Source: Bacteroidota bacterium (GTDB lineage Bacteria; Bacteroidota; Bacteroidia; Chitinophagales; LD1). Taken from it: a stretch of DNA of 38,580 nucleotides. Under the pieces are notes generated by a model. The model was not told the DNA's origin and did not search any database. It saw nothing but the letters and a program-made list of their open reading frames with translations. Positions 7,562 through 15,224 of this stretch are shown here, piece after piece; the first letter of the stretch is position 1, and every line of letters starts with the position of its first letter. Location of the stretch: positions 1 to 38,580 of the forward strand of contig JADJZU010000031.1 in the NCBI GenBank assembly GCA_016715625.1, read 5' to 3'. The position numbers and the translations under genes are program-made.

Positions 7562-9097
7562 TCACACCGTCTCAAAAAAATCAAGCGACTGCTGCATACG
7601 CGCACTTGTTTTTTCTCTGCCCAACAAGGCCGCCATATCAAACACTGCGGGCCCCTGCATAGTGCCCGCCAGTGCCAGGCGCAGCACCGGCATAATCTCA
7701 CCTATCTTTAAATTCTGCTCCTGCAAATATTGCTTCACTGCTTTTTCGAGCGAGGCAGCAGTATACTCCGGCACATCATTCATTACATTAGCAACGGCTT
7801 CTATCGAGCTCCGTTTCTCTTTACTGTATTTCTTCTTTAATGTTTCGGTGTCGTATAGTTTTATGTCTTCAAAAAAATAATAGCCCAGCTCCAGCAACTC
7901 ATTGGTAAAGTGAGCGCGCTCTTTCATGAGGCGGCAAAACTCTTTCACATAATTTTCATCATAGGCAAAGCCTTTGGCTTCTATCTGCGGTTTGATGGCC
8001 TTTGCCAGTTTTAAATCATCGGTGGCTTTTACATATTGATGATTAAACCACTTGGCTTTTTCAAAATCGTAGCGCGCACCGGCTTTGTGTACTTTGCCGA
8101 GCGAGAAGAGTTGTATCATCTCGTCCAGGCTCATGATTTCTTTATTGTCGCCCGGATTCCAGCCCAGCAAAGCCAGGAAATTGATAAAGGCCTCGGGGAA
8201 AAATCCTTTTTCGCGATAACCCTCGGTCACTTCCTGCGTTTCGTGATTGGTCCAGTTGATGGCATAAAACGGAAAGCCCAGGCGGTCGCCATCGCGCTTG
8301 CTCAGTTTGCCATTGCCATCGGGTTTCAGCAGCAAAGGCAAGTGGGCAAACTTCGGCATTACATCCTCTATCCCCAGCGCACGATAGAGCAACACGTGCA
8401 GCGGAGCCGAGCTCAACCACTCTTCACCGCGTATCACATGCGTTATCTGCATCATATAATCATCGCTCACATTGGCGAGGTGATAGGTAGGCATGCCATC
8501 GCTTTTCATCAATACCTTGTCATCCAGCTGCGAGGTATTAAAGCTTACCCAATCGCGAATCTCATCATGAAACTTCACCTCTTCATTGCGCGGCATTTTA
8601 AAGCGAATTACATAGTGGTCGCCCTGCTGCAAGCGCTTCTCCACTTCATCGGATGGCAGCGTGAGCGAGTTCTTCATATACTGCCGGGTCACCGAGTTGT
8701 AAGAAGGATTCGGCACGCCCTGCGCCTGCATATTGGTGCGCATTTGCTCCAGGTCGGCTTCGGTATCAAATGCATAATAGGCATGGCCGCTGGCCAATAG
8801 CTTGTCGGCAAAATCGCGGTATAAGTGCTTGCGCTCGCTCTGGCGATAAGGTGCATGAGGGCCATCGCCAAAGCCTACGCCTTCGTTGGGCTCTATGCCG
8901 CACCATTTCAATGCCTGAATAATAAATTCCTCGGCACCGGGCACAAAACGGTTTTGGTCGGTGTCTTCTATTCTTAATATAAAATCGCCACCGTGCTGCT
9001 TTGCCAGCAGGTAGTTATATAGCGCTGTTCTAATGCCACCGGGGTGAAGCGGGCCGGTGGGAGAGGGGGCAAATCGTACGCGTAGTTTTCTTTCCAT
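7562..9097 (-). CDS. gltX: glutamyl-tRNA synthetase
   Basis: A 511-residue class I synthetase that charges tRNA-Glu (in some bacteria also tRNA-Gln). The HIGH-type signature is at residues 18-21 within PSPTGPLHPGG, with proline where isoleucine is usual. FILRIEDTDQNR follows at 39-50. The catalytic-core segment KSDGMPTYHLANVSDD is at about 198-213, and the KMSKS-type loop is KLSKR at 264-268. The C-terminal anticodon-binding domain is helical and complete. The ATG at 9097 gives the standard N-terminus; the frame is open 16 codons further up. The gene is divergent from prmC. Confidence 0.97.
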   Translation of the reverse strand: MERKLRVRFAPSPTGPLHPGGIRTALYNYLLAKQHGGDFILRIEDTDQNRFVPGAEEFIIQALKWCGIEPNEGVGFGDGPHAPYRQSERKHLYRDFADKLLASGHAYYAFDTEADLEQMRTNMQAQGVPNPSYNSVTRQYMKNSLTLPSDEVEKRLQQGDHYVIRFKMPRNEEVKFHDEIRDWVSFNTSQLDDKVLMKSDGMPTYHLANVSDDYMMQITHVIRGEEWLSSAPLHVLLYRALGIEDVMPKFAHLPLLLKPDGNGKLSKRDGDRLGFPFYAINWTNHETQEVTEGYREKGFFPEAFINFLALLGWNPGDNKEIMSLDEMIQLFSLGKVHKAGARYDFEKAKWFNHQYVKATDDLKLAKAIKPQIEAKGFAYDENYVKEFCRLMKERAHFTNELLELGYYFFEDIKLYDTETLKKKYSKEKRSSIEAVANVMNDVPEYTAASLEKAVKQYLQEQNLKIGEIMPVLRLALAGTMQGPAVFDMAALLGREKTSARMQQSLDFFETV

Positions 9098-9211
9098 ATT
9101 GTATTGGTAGCTATTCCGCGTGCAAAATAAAAACCTGCTGCACACTTACTCCACTCCATTTCAGGAAATATCTTTTGTTGCTAAAAACAGAAAGCCACTT
9201 ATCATTGTCGT

Positions 9212-10066
9212 ATGACCATTGCCGAACAGTTGCAGTTTTTTAATCATGCTTTATCATCGGTCTATGATGACCGCGACACCCCGGCCATTGCCCGTCTCGT
9301 TTTCGAAAAAGTATTCGAGCTTTCTCCTTTGCAGTTTTCGCTGGAGCGCTACCGGGTGGTTACCAAAGCTCAGGAAGAAGTCATCAACCACATACTCCTG
9401 CGGCTGCAGCAGTTTGAGCCGGTGCAGTACATTCTGGGCGAAGCCGACTTTTGTGGCTTAAAATTCTCGGTTAATCCGCAGGTGCTCATTCCGCGCCCCG
9501 AAACCGAAGAACTGGTGCACTGGGTGAAAGATACCTTTGCCAATGCCACCGGCCCCGTCACCTTGCTGGATATAGGCACCGGCAGCGGCTGCATTGCCAT
9601 TGCCCTGAGCAAAGCCAATCCGCTCTTTGAGGTAGATGCTATGGATGTGAGCCCCGAGGCAGTGCAAACGGCTACCCAAAACAATAGCCAAAACCAGGCC
9701 CGTGTGCAGTTTTATGTGCGCGATATTTTTACCGACCCGCTGCCTCGCAATAACTACCACGGCATCGTGAGCAATCCGCCCTACATATCGCACGAGGAAA
9801 TGAAAACCATGCACAACAATGTGGTGCTGCACGAGCCCGCCCTTGCTTTATTCACCCCGCCCGATAATCTTATCTTTTATAGAACGATTATTGAAAAAGC
9901 TACGTATAACCTGCAGGACCATGGCTGGTTGTTTTTCGAAATCAACGAAACACGAGGCCCCGAGGTAAAGCAACTGCTGCAGCAGGCAGGCTTTGCTGCG
10001 GTGGAGGTCAAAAAAGATATTTCGGGCAAAGACAGAATGGCCCGCGGACAGTTTATTAAAAAATAG
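9212..10066 (+). CDS. prmC: peptide chain release factor N5-glutamine methyltransferase
   Basis: A 284-residue SAM-dependent enzyme that methylates the glutamine of the GGQ motif in release factors. The helical N-terminal domain (1-75) is followed by IPRPETEELV at 93-102, the SAM-binding loop LLDIGTGSGCIAI at 118-130, and the catalytic NPPY at 188-191. It is full length for the family. The gene is divergent from gltX and is followed after 12 bases by a secreted protein on the same strand, so the two may be co-transcribed. Confidence 0.96.
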   Translation: MTIAEQLQFFNHALSSVYDDRDTPAIARLVFEKVFELSPLQFSLERYRVVTKAQEEVINHILLRLQQFEPVQYILGEADFCGLKFSVNPQVLIPRPETEELVHWVKDTFANATGPVTLLDIGTGSGCIAIALSKANPLFEVDAMDVSPEAVQTATQNNSQNQARVQFYVRDIFTDPLPRNNYHGIVSNPPYISHEEMKTMHNNVVLHEPALALFTPPDNLIFYRTIIEKATYNLQDHGWLFFEINETRGPEVKQLLQQAGFAAVEVKKDISGKDRMARGQFIKK

Positions 10067-10078
10067 TTTTTGCAAACC

Positions 10079-11629
10079 ATGAGCGCCAACGCTAACCACC
10101 ACTACCACCGAACTTTCCTTCCTTTCTGTTTCCTCTTTTTTAGCCTCTTTTCTTTTGCCGGCATTGATATTAAAACCAGTTCGGTGATTGAATATCCGGG
10201 GGTGGAAGTGCTGGGCTACCACAACGGCAACTGGTATGCTATCGGGTTTGAGCTGCCGGGCAATCTCAATAAGCCGCCCCGCTTTCAGTTGTTTCGCTAT
10301 GCTGCGGGTTTCAAAACGGGCAAAACCTCCGTTACCTACAATTCCTTTGGCGAAAAAACCTATTACATCCGCGCGGCCTTTGTTCAAAACAAAGTATCGC
10401 TCTTTTATGCTGTGTGCGAGAAGCGCGTGGATGCCGAGTTTATGCTGGAGCAGCGCGAAGGCCACAAACTGCTGCCGGTGATTATGCGGCAGGATTTTGA
10501 TGCCACCACCCTCGAATCGCTCGGCCTGCCCGAAATGATTTATGACGAAAAAGACGAATACTTTACGGCCTCGGGCATAGATGTGGTGGAAAGTGACGAC
10601 CAATCCAAAGTGGCTATCGTCATTAAGCCCTACTACAAGCAGTTTAAATACAAAGTAATCATCGTTGACAACAAAACGGGCAGCACTTTTAAAGCCACTT
10701 ACGACTTTAAATGGCGCAAAGAATATCTGCAATTTATGCAGGCCAGGCTCAGCAACGAAGGCCAGCTCTACCTGTGCACCAAAGTGCGCACCGATGTGCT
10801 GAGCATCCACACCCCGCCCAAAAACAAACCCCAAAACACCTTCTATTTCTTTTCGCTCAGCAGCCGGGGCGACACCGCCTCTTATCAGCTTTCTTCGCCC
10901 ATCAGCAATGGTCAATATCTGGGTGAGCCTACCCTCGAAGTGCTCAAAGACGGGGGCGCCATAGTCGCCTTCGACTTCTATAACGATGCCCGCTGGAAGG
11001 CCTGGCAGGGCACCACGGTGCTGCGGCTCGACCGCGAACTGAAAAGCGTGACCCGCTCCAACTTTAGCCCCGACTCTAAATTTTTACCCCAGGTAACGGC
11101 CTATCACCCCTTTAAAAAGGGCGCGGAATACACCAACCTGACCACCCGCCAGATTCTCCCCCTCAGCGACAATGGTTTTCTCATCCTTACCGAATATGCC
11201 GACACCCTGCCCCCCATCGAGGCCGGTGCCCCGTCCCGCCTCGAGTTTGGCTATATGATAGCTACCCTCGTCAACCAGAATATGCAGGTAGCCGCCCAGC
11301 ACTTCATTGCCAAAAAGCAGGTGAGCGCCACGGTGGACTATGCCTTCTCGTGCAGGGCCTACGCCCTGGGCACACAGGCCTATGTCTTTTACAATGCCGA
11401 CTGGCTGGCCGATGAGGAGAACAACATGAACCTCTTTTACACCCGCGTGGCCCCCGATGGCAGCGAGCCGCTCACCCAAAAGGTGGTGAATACCTCCAAC
11501 GAGTTTTATACCCGCGTGGCCCAGCTCTATGCCGGCCAGGGCAACCATGTGATGTTTCGCGAAGAAAAACAAGTGGACTTTGGCGACATTACCCGGCAGG
11601 TAAAGCTGCTGGAGATTACCCTGAAGTAA
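10079..11629 (+). CDS. secreted protein of unknown function, possible beta-propeller
   Basis: A 516-residue exported protein. Residues 1-28 form a signal peptide with a long aromatic core (FLPFCFLFFSLFSFAGID). The rest is beta-rich, with repeated Gly-x-Trp/Tyr turns such as GYHNGNWYAIG, FYFFSLSSRGD and QAYVFYNADW spaced about 60-90 residues apart, which would fit propeller blades. No catalytic motif or sorting domain was seen, and no family recognised. The ATG at 10079 is chosen over a TTG three codons earlier. It begins 12 bases after prmC and may be transcribed with it. Confidence 0.75.
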   Translation: MSANANHHYHRTFLPFCFLFFSLFSFAGIDIKTSSVIEYPGVEVLGYHNGNWYAIGFELPGNLNKPPRFQLFRYAAGFKTGKTSVTYNSFGEKTYYIRAAFVQNKVSLFYAVCEKRVDAEFMLEQREGHKLLPVIMRQDFDATTLESLGLPEMIYDEKDEYFTASGIDVVESDDQSKVAIVIKPYYKQFKYKVIIVDNKTGSTFKATYDFKWRKEYLQFMQARLSNEGQLYLCTKVRTDVLSIHTPPKNKPQNTFYFFSLSSRGDTASYQLSSPISNGQYLGEPTLEVLKDGGAIVAFDFYNDARWKAWQGTTVLRLDRELKSVTRSNFSPDSKFLPQVTAYHPFKKGAEYTNLTTRQILPLSDNGFLILTEYADTLPPIEAGAPSRLEFGYMIATLVNQNMQVAAQHFIAKKQVSATVDYAFSCRAYALGTQAYVFYNADWLADEENNMNLFYTRVAPDGSEPLTQKVVNTSNEFYTRVAQLYAGQGNHVMFREEKQVDFGDITRQVKLLEITLK

Positions 11630-11706
11630 TGCCATAGGCTTGGGGGGTAGAAAACCATTCCCCGGCATCCGACTTTCTCTGCCATCTTACCACGGGCCAT
11701 TAAAAA

Positions 11707-11738
11707 TTTCAACCATTTCGCTCCAAGCCTTACTTTTG
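11707..11738 (+). promoter_or_regulatory. candidate promoter of the WG-repeat gene
   Basis: TTTC (11707-11710, one mismatch to TTTG) lies 20 bases before a perfect -7 element TACTTTTG (11731-11738). The ATG follows 33 bases later. Spacing and sequence fit the Bacteroidota promoter class. Confidence 0.5.
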
Positions 11739-11771
11739 CCGGTAGGTATACACCAATAACCTTTCAGCGAT

Positions 11772-14021
11772 ATGTTACACCTTACTCTCCCCATCCATTC
11801 CCGCCCGGCCTGCACCCTGGCCGGGGTAGGCGTGCTGCTGTTCTTTTTTGCTTACACACAAGCCCAAACATCCTACTGCTTCCCCAAGCAGCAGGGCAGC
11901 AAGTGGGGCGTGCAACAATGGGAGTATGGTTCCGGAGGCCGGGACGACACTTATAAATGGATTCACAAACCCCGTTGGGAGATGGTCCGCACCGATAGCA
12001 GCACCTGCTTTGGCGGCAGGGAGTGCACGGGCTTTTTTACCTACAAAGGTGGCAAAATGGGCTATGCCTGGTGCTATGGCGAGCTGCTCGAAAACGATTA
12101 CGATACCATTTGCCACTACACGGCCCGCAAAGGCGGCAAGTGGGGAGGTATTGATAAAAGCGAAATCATACTGCCCTTTGAGTACGACTCGCTGGTGTAT
12201 TTAAACTTTGCCAAGCAATACTGGACCAACGCCACCCGCAATGCCTACGGGGCGCTTAAAAACGGAAAGTGGCAAATCGTGGTGGTGCGCCAGGCTTACC
12301 AGCAGCCGGCCGTGGTGGAACCGGCTTTTAGCGAACCATACGAGGCCATAGACCGGTTCGATAACGGAGCCGCACTCAAGAAAAACGGCACATGGGTCTT
12401 TGCTGATTTGCGCAAACCGGGCAAGCCGGTGTATTCGCAACCCTACGAAGACATTGCCCACATCATGTGGCACCATGCCGTACGGTTGAACGGGCGCTGG
12501 TATCCGCTGCGCGATGAAACCATGCTCCCCGGCACCGATATGGGGTGGGACAAACTCGAAAAAACCAACATCGCTTATTTTATACTCGCCTGGGAAAACG
12601 GACAGGCGGGCATTATTAAATACGAAAAAGGAAACTTCAAACTGCTGATAGAACCCCGCGCCACAGCCGCCCGCATCTTTGGCGAATACAGCACCGGCTA
12701 CACCATTGAGCTCACCGAAAACGGACAAAAAGTAACCTACAACGAGCAAGGGCAACTACTTAGCCGCACGGGCGATTTAACCGTTAGCCACTCTGCTGCC
12801 AAAGGGCCTTTTAGAATAGACTGGAACAAAAAGAACCAATGTACCATTTACGATGCTGCTACCAACACCGTGCTGGTGCCCGAAAGCGATCTGCAAAACA
12901 CCTACGAAAAACACCCTCTGCTTGGGGATGTGCTTTGGATAAAAGACGAAACCTACCCGGGCTCGCGCAGGTATCGCTACGGCCTGGTGCACTATGCCTC
13001 CAAAACGTATCTAAAACCTGAATTCGAAAACGAATTCCAATTCTTAGACCAGCGCTTTATTTACAACCACCTGCCCAATGGCGAATACAAACTGTGGCAC
13101 ACCGCCCATCTGCAACCGCTCAACGCTCCGTTTTCCATCACAGCCGTAAAGAGCATTTACCAAAACCTGCTGCGCGATTACACCGGCAACTGGCATCAAT
13201 TGGACGAAGCCTTTACCATAATGCCCAGGGCACAGGTGATAGACACCCGCAAAACTATTTTGGGCGGTATGGAAATAGAAGTGTATGACGATAACTCGCA
13301 AAAGCTGCTCGCTTTAAATGGCAAACCGGTCAATAAATACATACAGCGCCAGCGCTGGATAGAAAGCAGTTGGATAGCTGCTGTTACCATAGACGGGGTC
13401 GAAAAAGAATTTTTCTTAAACGGCAACCGGGCCGAAGAATGCCGCTACGCATTGGGCAACGGGGTGATAGTAAGGCACCATGCCATGGCCGAAAAGCCCT
13501 GGCCGGGAGAGGCGTTTAACACGCCTTTGCTGCTGGCCGATTCGGCCGGCAAACTCCTGCTCATCAACGGTTACAACAATAAGCGGATGTACACCAGCGT
13601 GCCGCTTACAGGCGAGCAGGTGCTTTTTGAAGGCCGGCTCTATAAGCTTTTGGATGCCACAGCCGCCAACTCCCTATCCTTCAGTTGTAAGGAAATGGTA
13701 AAATGCAATCAATGCACCAACGGCTACAACCCTAAAGTGGTCAAGCGCACCATTAAAGGCGAAACAACCTACGACACCAAAAAGGTAACAACCATGGGCA
13801 GTTCAGTAGAATCGAAATGGAACCCCAACACCAACAGCTACCAGTATGTAAAGGTGGATAAACCCAGCACCAGCTACGAAACCATCGAGCACAAGGAACC
13901 CGACCGCGAGGTAGAAGAAACGATACAAGTCCGCTGCAAAGTCTGCAACGGAGATGGTAAGGTCGAAATCACCCGTTACATTTACTGGAACGGCACCACC
14001 TTAAAACCCTCCGACTTCTAG
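11772..14021 (+). CDS. secreted WG-repeat-like protein with DnaJ-type zinc-binding C-terminus
   Basis: A 749-residue exported protein. The signal peptide ends near residue 33 (FFFAYTQAQT). Residues about 40-250 hold WG-type units: QGSKWGVQQ, KGGKMGYAW, KGGKWGGID, KNGKWQIVV, KNGTWVFAD and LNGRWYPL. They are more degenerate than canonical WG repeats. A central region of unclear fold follows. Near the C-terminus (residues about 644-726) are two Cys-x-x-Cys-x-x-Gly pairs, CNQCTNG and CKVCNGDG, separated by about 70 residues, as in half of a DnaJ zinc-finger. WG repeats are thought to mediate binding; a zinc knuckle joined to them on an exported protein is unusual. No sorting domain is seen. Function unknown. 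Confidence 0.8.
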   Translation: MLHLTLPIHSRPACTLAGVGVLLFFFAYTQAQTSYCFPKQQGSKWGVQQWEYGSGGRDDTYKWIHKPRWEMVRTDSSTCFGGRECTGFFTYKGGKMGYAWCYGELLENDYDTICHYTARKGGKWGGIDKSEIILPFEYDSLVYLNFAKQYWTNATRNAYGALKNGKWQIVVVRQAYQQPAVVEPAFSEPYEAIDRFDNGAALKKNGTWVFADLRKPGKPVYSQPYEDIAHIMWHHAVRLNGRWYPLRDETMLPGTDMGWDKLEKTNIAYFILAWENGQAGIIKYEKGNFKLLIEPRATAARIFGEYSTGYTIELTENGQKVTYNEQGQLLSRTGDLTVSHSAAKGPFRIDWNKKNQCTIYDAATNTVLVPESDLQNTYEKHPLLGDVLWIKDETYPGSRRYRYGLVHYASKTYLKPEFENEFQFLDQRFIYNHLPNGEYKLWHTAHLQPLNAPFSITAVKSIYQNLLRDYTGNWHQLDEAFTIMPRAQVIDTRKTILGGMEIEVYDDNSQKLLALNGKPVNKYIQRQRWIESSWIAAVTIDGVEKEFFLNGNRAEECRYALGNGVIVRHHAMAEKPWPGEAFNTPLLLADSAGKLLLINGYNNKRMYTSVPLTGEQVLFEGRLYKLLDATAANSLSFSCKEMVKCNQCTNGYNPKVVKRTIKGETTYDTKKVTTMGSSVESKWNPNTNSYQYVKVDKPSTSYETIEHKEPDREVEETIQVRCKVCNGDGKVEITRYIYWNGTTLKPSDF

Positions 14022-15170
14022 CCTCACATTATACCCACTCAATTAGTTCGTAAATGGCTACTGTCCTCCGCGGGCGCCTCAACTCGCGCCATTATATAAA
14101 GCCTATGCCTCTGCTCCAATACAACACGCCTCCATACCAAACCAACACATTTTCATCTATCAGGAACTCGCGCCTATGTCTATGTTACTCGCGCTTTCTA
14201 ATACATAGCTCGCCTGTACATAAATAACTGCGATAGCCTTCTTTCGTATTGGGCGTTTCCCAACCCGGGCCGCCTTTTGTCATCCCGTTGTCAAAATATC
14301 CCACACTCTCCCAACACCCCTTCGTTTTCCTCAAGCGCACATTGCCCCTTCCGGGCACCTTAAATAAAGGAACATGATCTAAGTAAAGCCGGGGAATCCT
14401 GCGGCCCTCTCGTCCGCCTCTGGGTCCCCCCCCCGCGGGTGCCGGCCGCGGCCGGCGGCGCACGCAGCCTTACGCATTCGCTCCTCGTCGGCCCTTCCAC
14501 TCTGCGCTCGGGCCCCGCGGGGCGCTGCTCCCGATGCCTGTCGGGCTTCTGCGGCCGCGCTTCTCGTCTGGCGCCGGGCACCGCCACCTTTCGCTACTCC
14601 TGCCTTCCTCGCTTGGTGCCGCCCGCGGTTTTCCTCGGCAGCGAAAAGCACCCTGAAAACAATCCTCACTGCCCTTACCACTTCGTCGAGCCGTCAATGC
14701 CGATGCACAAATCATTTTTTCATCCAAAGAAGAAGAAGCCATCCGCCATCAGTTTGTCTTCGGCCCCGCTTCTCGTTCGCGGGCAGGCGTGCGGGCGCCT
14801 TCCACATCCGATGGTCGTGCGGTCCGATGTCCTCTTTCCTGCACTCAATGCCGAGGTCGCGCTCCGGCCCCGTCTCCTCTGGGACTCCGCCGGCTATCTC
14901 CGCAAACCATTCTTCTCAGCTGGCCGGTCAGCGTGGTCTTGCTCCTTCAGGCGCCTTCCTTGGTGGGCAGCCTTGGGTAGCGCCATAAATCTTGCGCGCT
15001 GTGCAAAAGCAACAATTGAATAGGGGTGGAGCACCGCACCCGCAACCGAAGGGAGCAAGCCAGGCGGCTTTTGCCGCAACATCTCTGATAACATTCCGTT
15101 TCTATTCTCCGCGCTCGGATTCATCCGAAGAAAACAGCCAATCTTAAACACTTCCAAAGTCTATAACACA
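14022..15170. other. long noncoding stretch with a GC-rich, hairpin-rich core
   Basis: About 1.15 kb between the WG-repeat gene and the secDF terminator with no believable gene. Open frames occur on both strands but lack start context, family motifs or continuity. Two parts differ: 14022-14400 is A/C-rich on the plus strand and holds short CGCGAGT-type repeats; 14400-15000 is GC-rich (43 of 60 bases at 14461-14520, 45 of 60 at 14521-14580). Inverted repeats include 14249-14263, a 16-base palindrome at 14441-14456, a palindrome at 14512-14523, and hairpins at 14530-14545, 14765-14783 and 15064-15077. The minus strand is purine-rich with AAAA and GNRA-like loops, so a structured RNA read from that strand is possible. 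A multi-copy intergenic repeat or decayed insertion is the alternative. Confidence 0.4.
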
Positions 15171-15203
15171 AAAAAAGCGCCCCGACCAAATGGCCGGGGC
15201 GCT
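15170..15203 (-). terminator. intrinsic terminator of secDF
   Basis: On the minus strand AGCGCCCCG pairs with CGGGGCGCT (9 bp, positions 15195-15203 and 15176-15184) around a ten-base loop, followed by a run of T residues. It starts 22 bases beyond the secDF stop codon. Confidence 0.85.
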
Positions 15204-15224
15204 GTATTTAAAGGTCTTTTAAAA

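Noticed and set aside
7060..7701. Longer version of the acidic-protein gene starting at 7701
   Set aside because: The extra 80 codons overlap the end of gltX on the same strand and are unlike the rest. The ATG at 7461 has the proper promoter spacing.
8036..8800. Plus-strand open frame of 254 codons opposite gltX
   Set aside because: Antisense to a certain housekeeping gene; no motif.
9848..10915. Minus-strand open frame of 355 codons opposite prmC and the next gene
   Set aside because: Overlaps two convincing plus-strand genes and shows no motif; an antisense shadow of GC-biased codon use.
14185..14463. Minus-strand open frame of 92 codons at the edge of the island
   Set aside because: No recognisable family. 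It spans the abrupt composition change, and its Arg/Gly/Pro-rich head looks like translated GC-rich DNA.
14439..15023. Plus-strand open frame of 194 codons in the GC-rich island
   Set aside because: Rich in Arg/Ser/Pro/Cys as expected from reading GC-rich noncoding DNA, with no signal, domain or promoter. Competing open frames exist on the other strand over the same bases. Kept as part of the noncoding island.
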